DNA of 64,000 bases from Janthinobacterium sp. 1_2014MBL_MicDiv (GTDB taxonomy: Bacteria > Pseudomonadota > Gammaproteobacteria > Burkholderiales > Burkholderiaceae_D), in contig NZ_CP011319.1 in the NCBI RefSeq assembly GCF_001865675.1, forward strand, positions 2,170,001-2,234,000. Direction: 5' to 3'. Position 1 is the first letter of the stretch, and the number at the start of each line of letters is the position of its first letter. Under the pieces are notes generated by a model, which was not told the origin of the DNA, ran no database searches, and was given only the letters and a program-made list of their open reading frames with translations. Of the stretch, positions 8,831 through 17,282 are shown one piece after another. A program made the position numbers and the translations under genes.

Positions 8831-10794
8831 GGGACATCTCCCTGCAGGCGGGCCTGCGGCTGGACGGCCGCAGCGGGCTGCCCATCCGAGTACGGCTGGG
8901 TGTTCAGCGGCGCCTGGCCCGGCAGCAGGTAGCGGTAGTCGCGGTAATCGCCGTCGATGCTGGCATCCTTGACGACCACGGGGCGCATGAAGATCACCAG
9001 CTCCGTCTTGCTGCTTGCTTCGTTACGATAGGTAAACAAGTTGCCCACCACGGGCAGGCTGGACAGGCCAGGTACGCCATCCTTGGCATTGTCGATGGAA
9101 TCCTGCATGAGGCCGCCCATCACGGCGATCTGCCCATTGCCCACCTTCATGATCGATTCCAGCTCGCGCGCCTGGATCACGGGCACGCGGCTGACCACGC
9201 TGGCCGTGGCCAGGGCCGGATTCGGATCCTGCACATAGCCGACGATGCGCGTGATGGTGGGGCGCACGTTCAAGGTCACTTCATCGCTGTCGGAAATCTG
9301 CGGCGTGACGCTCATGACGAAGCCCACGGGCACGGTTTCCAGCTTCGATTCATAGGTGGCCGGCGTGGTGATGGTGCCGGTCGAGCTGATCACGGCCGGC
9401 GTCACCTTGATGGTGAAAAAGACATTGTTGTCGACCACCTTCAGCATCGCCGTCTGGTTGTTCAGCACGCTGATCTTCGGGCTGGACAGCACTTTCACCT
9501 TGCCGAACGATTCCAGCAGCTGGATGGTGGTGGTAAAACTGTCTTTCAGATAATTGAGCACGAAGAGGCCGGGCGTGGTGCCGGGCACTACGCCGCTACT
9601 GAGCGGGGTAGTGCCCACTTGCTTCTGGGTCAGGCTCAGGCTGCCCGTCAGGCGCGACCAGTTGATGCCCTGCTGGTATTCGTTGCTCAGGCGTACCTCG
9701 ATGATGGTCGCCTCGATCAGTACTTGCCGCTTGGCGCTGTGCAGCACGACGTCGAGGAATTCGGCGATTTTCTCATGCTGGCGGCCCGTGGCCCGCACGG
9801 CGATCAAGCCGCCCTCGACATTGACCACCACCGACGACGGGCTGCCCTTGTTGGCCAGTTTTAACAGGGGCATGCCGTTCGCATCCGTGGGCTGGGCCTG
9901 GTTCGCGCCGGGGTTGGCCTGCTGCTGGCCCGGCGCTGCCTGGCCTTGCACATACTGGCCGCCATTCTGCTGCGGGAGCTGGTTGCCGTACTGGCCGCCA
10001 TATTGCCCGCCATACTGGCCCGGCACAGGCTGGTTGCCGCCCTGGTTCTGGCCCTGTTGGCCCTGCTGGCCTTGCATCGTCGTCAGTTGCTGGTTCAGCT
10101 GCGCCAGCGGATCGACTTGCACATCGTTAAGCGTGGTTTCGCGCAGCAAGTCGCGGATATTCCTTTCCAGGCTGTACCAGAAATTATTCTCTGAACGATT
10201 CACCACCAGGGTAGTCGAATTGTTATTGCCGTTGCTGCCGCCCTGGTTGCCGCCATTCGGATTGTTTCCGCTATTCGTGCCGCCGCCGGCCGTGGAAATC
10301 TGCGTGGCGATATTGACGCTGCTGTTGGTGCTGCGCGCCATGTTGACGTAATCGATCTTGTAGTTGCGCCAGACGGGCGCGTCGGGCAGCACCAGCAGGT
10401 TCTTGCCATCGATTTCGTAGCGCATATCGACTTGCTTGCTGATACGCGCGAGCAATTGCGGCAGGGTCTGGTTCAGCGCGTTGAGCGTTACGCTGCCGTC
10501 GATCTGCGGGTGGATGTCGATATTCATGCCGGCATCGCGCGCCAGCGCGAACAGCAGCGACTGCACGGGCACCTTGTGCACGGTGACGCTGTAGGTTTCG
10601 GCCTTGGCGGCCGGCAGTGGCGCGGCCAGCACGCTGCTCTGCTGTACGGGTTCGGGAATGGCGCCAGCGGGGCGCGGTGCTTCATTGATATGTCCGGGCG
10701 ATACGGGCATTTGATGCGAAGCACAGCCGGCCAGCATGGCGCAGCAGGCAACGGTGACGCAAGAGGCCAGCACAGGAATAGGGTGTTGAGTCAT
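8827..10794 (-). CDS. MshL-like secretin lipoprotein with Gln/Gly/Asn-rich insert (cluster A)
   Basis: A 655-residue outer-membrane secretin. It starts with a lipoprotein signal (lipobox LAGC), continues with secretin N domains, and ends with the beta-barrel domain containing VLSSPKISVLNN, VPVGFVMSVTPQIS and the VPVIQARELES...GGLMQDS block found in GspD/PilQ/MshL. It forms the exit pore for the filament. Between the N domains are two low-complexity inserts, one Asn/Gly-rich and one Gln/Gly-rich with repeated GQYGGQYGGQYG. ATG at 10794 was chosen because of the signal peptide and an AAGG site upstream. About 120 bases separate it from the MshM-like gene, the only sizeable gap in the cluster. 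Confidence 0.93.
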   Translation of the reverse strand: MTQHPIPVLASCVTVACCAMLAGCASHQMPVSPGHINEAPRPAGAIPEPVQQSSVLAAPLPAAKAETYSVTVHKVPVQSLLFALARDAGMNIDIHPQIDGSVTLNALNQTLPQLLARISKQVDMRYEIDGKNLLVLPDAPVWRNYKIDYVNMARSTNSSVNIATQISTAGGGTNSGNNPNGGNQGGSNGNNNSTTLVVNRSENNFWYSLERNIRDLLRETTLNDVQVDPLAQLNQQLTTMQGQQGQQGQNQGGNQPVPGQYGGQYGGQYGNQLPQQNGGQYVQGQAAPGQQQANPGANQAQPTDANGMPLLKLANKGSPSSVVVNVEGGLIAVRATGRQHEKIAEFLDVVLHSAKRQVLIEATIIEVRLSNEYQQGINWSRLTGSLSLTQKQVGTTPLSSGVVPGTTPGLFVLNYLKDSFTTTIQLLESFGKVKVLSSPKISVLNNQTAMLKVVDNNVFFTIKVTPAVISSTGTITTPATYESKLETVPVGFVMSVTPQISDSDEVTLNVRPTITRIVGYVQDPNPALATASVVSRVPVIQARELESIMKVGNGQIAVMGGLMQDSIDNAKDGVPGLSSLPVVGNLFTYRNEASSKTELVIFMRPVVVKDASIDGDYRDYRYLLPGQAPLNTQPYSDGQPAAAVQPQARLQGDVP

Positions 10795-10916
10795 GAAAAG
10801 TTCGCCCTTGGAGTCGTGTTGTGCTTTTGCAATTTTAACCACCATGATCCTCTAAAAGCAATCGTGTGTGCAGGCCCGGGAGGGAATATGAACAAATAAA
10901 GTTGGTAACCACCACG

Positions 10917-12842
10917 TCAGGGTTTTTCCTGGGAAATGGATATCATTTCCTTGCGGATACTGTCGATGTTGCTGAGTAATGGTTTCTGTGGTGAGGTAGT
11001 CGTCAATCTCGCCCACACGGCCTGTGCGCTGGCGCGGTCGGCGAAGCTGCCATAGACGATGGCCAATCGCCAAGCGGCGCTTGCCGGCGTGTCCTTGGCC
11101 GCGTTGGCGCGCGTATGGGCGCTGGTTTTGGCAGTGGCACGCGCACCGGCATGCAGATCTGCCTGTGCCGCGGCAAGCGTGGCGTCGGGCGCGTCGGGCG
11201 CGTTGGCGCGCAGGCGAAAGACGTGGATGTCGCGCAAGCCGATGGCTTGTTGCGCTTGTTGCAGGAATGCTTCCGCCGTCGCCGCGTCGCTGGCGGGCAT
11301 GCTGGCGACATGCAGCACCAGCTGCTGCGGCTCTTGCCGCGCCAGCCATGCGCGCGATGCGGCCAGGCTGCTGTCGAGCAGCGGCGTGGGTGCCGGCCGC
11401 TGTGCGGGCGCCGTTGGCCCGGGGCTGGCCTGGGCGCGTGCTTCGCTGCGTGACGGCCTGCTGCTGGCTGCTCCGGCCGGCGTACTGGCTGTTGCCAGCA
11501 GTGGCGCCGCCGATGCCGATGCCGATGCCGATATCGATGCTGGCGCGCTGGCCGGCCTGACGGGCGGCGCCGATGACGGCATTGACGCCGGTGCTGGTGC
11601 CGGTGCCGGTGCCGATGCTGCGGCGGTGGCCGGCGCCGATACGAATGCGAATGCGGCGCTTGGTGTCTGTGCTGTATCCGATGTGCCTGGCGCCTTGCCC
11701 GCCCGTGTGCCTGGCATGCTGCCAGCCGGCACGTTTGCCGGCGCACCTGCCGGCGCCGGTGTTGCCAGCGGTGCGGGCGTCGGTGCGGGCGCTTGTCCAT
11801 CCGTGCGCACTGCCGCCGTCGCAGGCGCGCCTGTGCCTGTAGCGCCTGTGCCTGTATCCGCTGCCGGCCGTGCCATCGACACAGGGGCAGGGGGGCTTGC
11901 CGCCAACGGCGCCAGCCATTGCCACAGCAACGCTCCGGCCAGCAGCAGCATGACGGCGATCAAGGCGCGCGCCAGCAGCGTGCCGGCATGCCATGGCGCG
12001 GGGCCGAGCGTGCCGAACGGGCTGTCGGCGATCGCCAGGCGCAGGTGGCGCGCCGCCACTTGCTGCGCATCGTCGGCGTACGCGGCCAGCAAGGCCTTGT
12101 CGGCGAGGATGTTGATCCTGCGCACGATTCCCTGCGACGCGCGGGCCAGTCGCCGCAGCGCCTGCGGCGTGAAGACGAGCGGCGTGGCGCGGCCGGCGGC
12201 CGCCAGCCGGCATGCCAGGTAGTCGCCCAACAGGGAGGGCGGCAGGCGCGGCACGGTAAAGCTGTGCGTGATGCGTTCCTTCAATTGCCGCAGCTGCGGC
12301 AGGGCCAGCGTGTGCTCCAGTTCCGGCTGGCCAAACAGCACGATTTGCAGCAGCTTGTGACTGGCCGTTTCCAGGTTCGTCAGCAGGCGCAGAGCTTCCA
12401 GGGTGGCCACCGGCATCGCTTGCGCCTCTTCGGCCAGCAGCACCACCTGGCGGCCCGCCGCATGCCTGGCGATCAGTTCGCCGTGCAGGGCGCGCAGCAC
12501 GGCATCGGCGCCATGGCCGGTCGTGTCGAGCCCCAGCTCGGCGGCGATGGCGTGCATGACCTCGTCCGCTTCCAGGCTGGGGTTGAGCAGGTACAGCACA
12601 TCGACCGGCGCCGGCAGCCGTTCGGCCAGCATGCGGCACAGCATGGTCTTGCCGCTGCCCACTTCGCCCGTCAGCTTGATGATGCCTTCGCCTTGCGTGA
12701 CGGCGTACAGCAGCGCGGCCAGCAGCTCGCCCCGCGTATTGCCCGGATAAAAGAAGGCGGGATCGGGCGTGATGCCGAACGGGGCCGTGCGCAAGCCGAA
12801 ATGGGCCAGGTACATGCCGTGCGGCGACCTTGCGGGCTTCAT
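10917..12842 (-). CDS. MshM/ExeA-like ATPase fused to a SPOR-like C-terminal region (cluster A)
   Basis: A 641-residue protein. Residues 10-270 form an ExeA/MshM-type AAA ATPase (YLAHFGLRTAPFGITPDPAF, Walker A GEVGSGKT at 59-66, sensor-like LTNLETASHKLLQIVLFGQPEL). The Walker B region reads LLAEEAQ where the cluster B paralogue has CLDEAQ. A transmembrane helix (ALIAVMLLLAGALLWQWL) follows, then some 200 residues of Ala/Pro/Thr/Ser low complexity, and a C-terminal segment with WRLAIVYGSFADRASAQAVW, which resembles a SPOR peptidoglycan-binding domain. ExeA-type proteins help secretins cross the cell wall, which fits. Start at 12842 gives an ATGA overlap with the ABC ATPase; MYLAHFG at 12815 is an alternative. 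Confidence 0.82.
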   Translation of the reverse strand: MKPARSPHGMYLAHFGLRTAPFGITPDPAFFYPGNTRGELLAALLYAVTQGEGIIKLTGEVGSGKTMLCRMLAERLPAPVDVLYLLNPSLEADEVMHAIAAELGLDTTGHGADAVLRALHGELIARHAAGRQVVLLAEEAQAMPVATLEALRLLTNLETASHKLLQIVLFGQPELEHTLALPQLRQLKERITHSFTVPRLPPSLLGDYLACRLAAAGRATPLVFTPQALRRLARASQGIVRRINILADKALLAAYADDAQQVAARHLRLAIADSPFGTLGPAPWHAGTLLARALIAVMLLLAGALLWQWLAPLAASPPAPVSMARPAADTGTGATGTGAPATAAVRTDGQAPAPTPAPLATPAPAGAPANVPAGSMPGTRAGKAPGTSDTAQTPSAAFAFVSAPATAAASAPAPAPAPASMPSSAPPVRPASAPASISASASASAAPLLATASTPAGAASSRPSRSEARAQASPGPTAPAQRPAPTPLLDSSLAASRAWLARQEPQQLVLHVASMPASDAATAEAFLQQAQQAIGLRDIHVFRLRANAPDAPDATLAAAQADLHAGARATAKTSAHTRANAAKDTPASAAWRLAIVYGSFADRASAQAVWARLTTTSPQKPLLSNIDSIRKEMISISQEKP

Positions 12843-13567
12843 GCCGCGATGCAGTTCAGGAACGCCTGCTCGAGGCTGGCATCGGCCGCGCCGCCGTGGC
12901 GCGCGCGGCATTCGGCCGGCGTACCCGTAAACAACATGCGGCCTTCATGCAGGATGGCCATGCGGTCGCACAGTTCGTCGATATCGGCCAGCGCATGCGA
13001 GGTGAGCAGGGCGCCGCGGCCCTGTGCCCGCAGTTGCCGCAGCGCCTGCTTGAACAGGGCGCGCGCCTTCGGGTCGAGTCCGCTCATCGGTTCATCGAGC
13101 ACCAGCTGCGGCTTGCCTGACAATAAACAGGCAGCCAGTCCCAGTTTCTGCATCATGCCTTTCGAATAGTCGCGCGCGGGCCGGCTCAGGGCGGACGGCG
13201 CCAGGTCGAGCGCGGCGATGGCCGCTTGCACGGCTCCCTCGTCGTAGCGCACTTTGTGCAAACGCAACAGATAGCGCAGGAAATCGCCGCCCGTCAGGTA
13301 ATGCGGCGCCTGGAAGCGTTCCGGCAGGAAGGAGATGGGCTGGCGCGCCGCGCTGTGCCGGTGCGGCTGGCCAAAGATGGCGATGCTGCCCAGGTCGGGC
13401 GTGCAGAAATCGAGCAGGCATTTGAGCAGGGTGGTCTTGCCCGCGCCATTCACGCCCACCAGGCCGAACAGCTCGCCGGCGCGTATGTCGAGGTCGACGC
13501 CGCGCAGGACGGCATTGCCGGCCAGCTGCTTGTGCACGTTGTGGTACTCGATGGCGCAGGCGTTCAT
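12839..13567 (-). CDS. ABC transporter ATP-binding protein (cluster A, first gene)
   Basis: A 242-residue ABC ATPase of the single-domain CcmA/NosF/YxlF type. Visible are Walker A GVNGAGKTT, a Q-loop region leading to FLPERF, the signature YSKGMMQK (in place of LSGGQ), Walker B LVLDEPMSGLDP and the switch His in LTSHALADID. It should energise an ABC-2 permease, most simply the one at 1-320 at the far end of the same gene run. ATG at 13567 is used because the longer TTG-initiated frame adds 22 unconvincing residues; no good ribosome site is seen for either. It heads cluster A, and its stop overlaps the next start as ATGA. Confidence 0.9.
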   Translation of the reverse strand: MNACAIEYHNVHKQLAGNAVLRGVDLDIRAGELFGLVGVNGAGKTTLLKCLLDFCTPDLGSIAIFGQPHRHSAARQPISFLPERFQAPHYLTGGDFLRYLLRLHKVRYDEGAVQAAIAALDLAPSALSRPARDYSKGMMQKLGLAACLLSGKPQLVLDEPMSGLDPKARALFKQALRQLRAQGRGALLTSHALADIDELCDRMAILHEGRMLFTGTPAECRARHGGAADASLEQAFLNCIAA

Positions 13568-13772
13568 AGGGGCAATGGTGGATGGGGACGGTGAACGACC
13601 GCCATTATTGCCATGCGTTCCGGCGCCCGGCAAGTGTTTCCTTGTCGTCTGCGGAAATGCGCAAATATCAAACGATGGAATGTATTTTCTTTAAGAAACA
13701 ACAGGTTCTGGAATAAAATACCAGCGCACGCCGTTGGCGTGCATCGTCTGTCGAATCTGTCGAGGAGCAAGC
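13568..13772. promoter_or_regulatory. Divergent promoter region between clusters A and B
   Basis: This 205-base gap separates the first genes of the two filament clusters and must contain their outward promoters. It is visibly more AT-rich than its surroundings between 13655 and 13722. On the plus strand a TTAAGA hexamer (13691-13696) and a TAAAAT hexamer (13714-13719) are spaced by 17 bases, a reasonable sigma-70-type promoter for mshE with a 53-base leader. GAGGAG at 13763-13768 is the mshE ribosome site. I could not pick a convincing minus-strand promoter. Confidence 0.5.
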
Positions 13773-15476
13773 ATGGCAAGGCCAGAGAAAGTCCGGCTCG
13801 GTGAAATTTTGGTGCAGCAGAAATTGCTGACGGAACAACAGTTGGGCCAGGCCTTGACGGAACAGAAGCGCTCGGGGCGCAAGCTGGGGCGCGTCTTCGT
13901 CGAGCACGGCTTTGTCACGGAAGAGCAGATTTCGGGTGCGCTGGCGCGCCAGCTCGACATTCCCTACATCAATCTGAAGTTTTTCAACATCAATCCCGAA
14001 CTGGTGCGGCTGTTGCCGGAAACCCAGGCGCGGCGCTTCCGCGCGCTGGTGCTGGAAGACCGCCGCGAGGGCTTGCTGGTCGGTATGTCCGATCCGACCG
14101 ACCTGTTCGCGTACGACGAGATCGCGCGCCTGGTCAAGCGCCATATCGAACTGGCTGTGGTCAACGAGACGGAAGTGCTGGCCGCCATCGACCGCATTTA
14201 CCGCCGCACCGAGGATATTTCCACCCTGACGCGCGAGCTGGAGCAGGACCTGGGCGACGTCTCCGTCGACTTTGGCGCGCTGGCCGTCAATCCGGGCCTG
14301 GAAGAGGCGCCCATCGTCAAGCTGCTGCAATCCGTGTTCGAGGATGCCACGCAGGTGCGCGCCTCGGACATCCATATCGAGCCGCAGGAGGGCCGGCTGC
14401 AGATCCGCTTCCGCATCGACGGCGTGCTGCATCTGCAGACGGAGGCCGACAGCAAGATCGCCAGTTCGCTGGCGCTGCGCCTGAAACTGATGTCGGACCT
14501 CGATATTTCCGAGAAACGCCTGCCGCAGGATGGCCGCTTCGCCATCCGCGTGAAGAATCAGCGCATCGACGTGCGTATCTCGACCATGCCGACCCAGTAC
14601 GGCGAGTCGGTGGTGATGCGGCTGCTGAACCAGGGCGGCACGACCCTGCGCCTGGACGCCATCGGCATGCCGCCCGCATTGGTGGACCGGTTCCGCGCCA
14701 TCGTGCACCGGCCGAACGGCCTCGTGCTGGTGACGGGACCCACCGGCAGCGGCAAGACGACGACCCTGTACTGCGCGCTGGCCGAACTCAATTCGGTGGA
14801 AAAAAAGCTGATCACGGTGGAAGACCCCGTCGAATACCGCTTGCCTGGCATTAACCAGGTGCAAGTGAACGACAAGATCGAGCTGAACTTCGCCCGCGTG
14901 CTGCGCTCGGCCCTGCGGCAGGATCCCGACATCGTGCTCGTCGGCGAGATGCGCGACCAGGAAACGGCGCAAATCGGCTTGCGCGCCGCCATGACGGGCC
15001 ACTTGGTGCTGTCGACCCTGCATACGAACGACGCCATCAGCACGCCGCTGCGCCTGATGGACATGGGCGTGCCCCGCTACATGGTGGGCAGTTCGCTGCA
15101 AGCCGTGCTGGCGCAGCGCCTGGTGCGCGTGATCTGCGAAAGCTGCAGCACGCCGTACGCGCCCACGCCCAACGAATACGAATGGCTGCGCCTGGAACTG
15201 GGCGAGCTGGTCGAGCGCAACCAGTATTTCCACGGCAAGGGCTGCTCGCATTGCAATGGCATGGGTTACCGGGGCCGCACGGGCGTCTACGAATTGCTGG
15301 AAATCACGCGCGCCGTGGCCGACGCGGCCAACCATGCCGATCCGTCGCATTTCATGAAGGTGGCATCGGCGCAGATGGCGGGCGAGACCCTGCGCCGCCA
15401 CGCCGTGCAGCTGGTGGTGCAGGGCCGCACGACGGTGCTTGAAGCGATGCGCATCAGCAACCAGAGCGAGGATTGA
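13773..15476 (+). CDS. mshE: MSHA pilus extension ATPase MshE
   Basis: A 567-residue GspE/PilB-family motor. The N-terminal MshEN region carries RLGEILVQQ (from residue 8) and KLGRVFVEHG (from 37), close to the two 24-residue c-di-GMP-binding motifs known for MshE. The core has Walker A GPTGSGKT (322-329), Walker B DPDIVLVGEMRD, the STLHTNDAI histidine box and two CxxC pairs (CESC and CSHC). It powers MSHA extension, and the family precedent suggests that c-di-GMP stimulates it. ATG at 13773 has GAGGAG six bases upstream. It leads the plus-strand cluster and is followed after one base by mshG. Confidence 0.93.
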   Translation: MARPEKVRLGEILVQQKLLTEQQLGQALTEQKRSGRKLGRVFVEHGFVTEEQISGALARQLDIPYINLKFFNINPELVRLLPETQARRFRALVLEDRREGLLVGMSDPTDLFAYDEIARLVKRHIELAVVNETEVLAAIDRIYRRTEDISTLTRELEQDLGDVSVDFGALAVNPGLEEAPIVKLLQSVFEDATQVRASDIHIEPQEGRLQIRFRIDGVLHLQTEADSKIASSLALRLKLMSDLDISEKRLPQDGRFAIRVKNQRIDVRISTMPTQYGESVVMRLLNQGGTTLRLDAIGMPPALVDRFRAIVHRPNGLVLVTGPTGSGKTTTLYCALAELNSVEKKLITVEDPVEYRLPGINQVQVNDKIELNFARVLRSALRQDPDIVLVGEMRDQETAQIGLRAAMTGHLVLSTLHTNDAISTPLRLMDMGVPRYMVGSSLQAVLAQRLVRVICESCSTPYAPTPNEYEWLRLELGELVERNQYFHGKGCSHCNGMGYRGRTGVYELLEITRAVADAANHADPSHFMKVASAQMAGETLRRHAVQLVVQGRTTVLEAMRISNQSED

Positions 15477-15477
15477 C

Positions 15478-16713
15478 GTGCCGTTCTTTGCCTACAAGGC
15501 GCGCAATGCCAGCGGCGAGCTGCTGACCGGCGTGATGGAAGGCGCCGACAGCGGCGCCGTGGCCGACCAGCTGATGGCGGGCGGCATCACGCCCGTCGAC
15601 ATCAGCGCCACCAAACAGACGGTGACGGGCGCCGGCGCCAACCAGCTGGGCTGGTGGGCCAGGCTGACCGAGAAAAAAGTCACGCCCATGGACGTGCAGC
15701 TGTTCAGCCGCCAGCTGTACACTCTGCTCAAGGCGGGCGTGCCCATCATGCGCGGCCTGGCCGGCTTGCAGGAATCGGCCATCAGTCCCGCGTTCGGCCG
15801 CATCATCAAGGATGTGCGCGAATCGCTGGATGCGGGGCGCGAGCTGTCGGCCGCCATGGCGCGCCACCCGGCGGTCTTCACGCCGTTCTACCTGTCGATG
15901 GTGCGCGTGGGCGAAATGACGGGGCGCCTGGACGAAGTCTTCCTGCGCCTGTTCGACCACCTGGAATTCGACCGCGACATGCGCGCGCGCGTGAAGACGG
16001 CGACGCGCTACCCGACCTTCGTCGTGTTTGCCATGATCGCGGCCATGGTGGTGGTGAATATCTTCGTCATACCCCAGTTCGAGAAGGTGTTCGCCAGCTT
16101 CCACGCCGAGCTACCGCTGATGACGCGCATCCTGATCGGCGCCTCGCGCTTTACCGTCACCTACTGGCCCCTGCTGCTGATGGCGGCGCTGGGCGGCTTC
16201 TTCGGCTGGCGCGCCTGGCTGCGCACGAAGGATGGCCTGTACAAATGGGACCGCGCCAAGCTGCGCCTGCCGATCGCCGGCAAGATCATCCTGAAGGGCA
16301 CCATGGCCCGCTTCGCGCGCAGCTTCGCCCTGTCGAGCACGAGCGGCGTGCCCATCGTGCAGGCGCTGACGGTGGTGTCGCAAACCGTCGACAACACCTA
16401 CCTGAGCGCGCGCGTGGAACAGATGCGCGACGGCGTCGAGCGGGGCGAAAGCATCTTGCGCACCTCGGTGGCGGCCGGTGTCTTCACGCCGGTGGTGCTG
16501 CAGATGATCGCCGTGGGCGAGGAGTCCGGTTCGCTGGACGACCTGATGGACGAGATCGCGGACATGTACGAGCGCGAAGTCGATTACGAGCTGAAGACCC
16601 TGTCGGCGCAGATCGAGCCCATCCTGATCGTCTTCCTCGGCGCCATGGTGCTGGTGCTGGCGCTGGGCATCTTCCTGCCGATCTGGGACCTGGGCAGGGC
16701 GGCCCTGCACTGA
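15478..16713 (+). CDS. mshG: MSHA platform protein MshG
   Basis: A 411-residue GspF-family inner-membrane protein beginning (M)PFFAYKARNASGELLTG from a GTG codon one base after the mshE stop. Two cytoplasmic helical repeats with MVRVGEMTGRLDEVF and IAVGEESGSLDDLM motifs alternate with membrane segments (FVVFAMIAAMVVVNIFV; LLLMAALGGFFGW; ILIVFLGAMVLVLALGIF). It couples the MshE motor to pilin insertion. The stop overlaps the next start as TGATG. GTG is preferred to an upstream in-frame ATG that would overlap mshE by 38 bases. Confidence 0.92.
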   Translation: MPFFAYKARNASGELLTGVMEGADSGAVADQLMAGGITPVDISATKQTVTGAGANQLGWWARLTEKKVTPMDVQLFSRQLYTLLKAGVPIMRGLAGLQESAISPAFGRIIKDVRESLDAGRELSAAMARHPAVFTPFYLSMVRVGEMTGRLDEVFLRLFDHLEFDRDMRARVKTATRYPTFVVFAMIAAMVVVNIFVIPQFEKVFASFHAELPLMTRILIGASRFTVTYWPLLLMAALGGFFGWRAWLRTKDGLYKWDRAKLRLPIAGKIILKGTMARFARSFALSSTSGVPIVQALTVVSQTVDNTYLSARVEQMRDGVERGESILRTSVAAGVFTPVVLQMIAVGEESGSLDDLMDEIADMYEREVDYELKTLSAQIEPILIVFLGAMVLVLALGIFLPIWDLGRAALH

Positions 16714-17219
16714 TGGCCGCGCCCGCCCGCCAGCGCGGTTTTACCCTGTTCGAACTGGCCGTCGTGGCGGCCGTGTTCGCCCTGCTGGTGACGGTCTTCC
16801 TCAGCCGCGTGGCCTACTACCAGCAGCAGGCGCAGCAGACGTCCGTGGCGCAGATGCTGGGCGTCTTGCGCACCAGTCTGCGGGTGCAGGTGCTGCAGCT
16901 GTACCTGGCGGACCGGCGCGACCAGCTGCCGGCGCTGGCGCGGCAAAACCCGTTCGACTGGCTGGCCGACAAGCCTGCCAATTACCTGGGTGAGTTTGAG
17001 CAGCCGGCGCTCGATAAATTGCCAGGAGGGAATTGGCTGTTCGATAAAAAAGAACAAAAAATCATCTATTTGTTAAGTAATGGCAATATTTTTTCCCCCA
17101 CAAGTGTTGATCCAGTGAAATTTAAGGTAACCTTGCCGGGTGCAGACGCCGATATTGAAAAGCTCGCCCAGGAACCCGATATTGTGGTGTGGAAATTGCC
17201 GGACCCGGTGGCACACTGA
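16713..17219 (+). CDS. mshF: MSHA minor pilin-like protein MshF
   Basis: A 168-residue protein with a nine-residue leader (MAAPARQRG) and a prepilin helix GFTLFELAVVAAVFALL, Glu at +5. The remainder is mixed, with a hydrophilic, Lys/Asp-rich C-terminal third. Its place between mshG and the major pilin is the place of mshF in Vibrio MSHA loci, and the size is similar; that positional argument is the main support for the name. Codon use and base composition change noticeably after about 17020, where the DNA becomes AT-rich, as it stays up to the mshA start. It probably contributes to pilus assembly. Confidence 0.75.
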   Translation: MAAPARQRGFTLFELAVVAAVFALLVTVFLSRVAYYQQQAQQTSVAQMLGVLRTSLRVQVLQLYLADRRDQLPALARQNPFDWLADKPANYLGEFEQPALDKLPGGNWLFDKKEQKIIYLLSNGNIFSPTSVDPVKFKVTLPGADADIEKLAQEPDIVVWKLPDPVAH

Positions 17220-17282
17220 GTCCCGTGCAGCGACAGTTTCATGTTTAGTTTGATGTTTTTAAATTGATTTTGGAGAGCAGGT

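Noticed and set aside
13668..15401. A 577-codon minus-strand open frame opposite mshE
   Set aside because: Antisense to the complete mshE gene; low-quality composition without domains.
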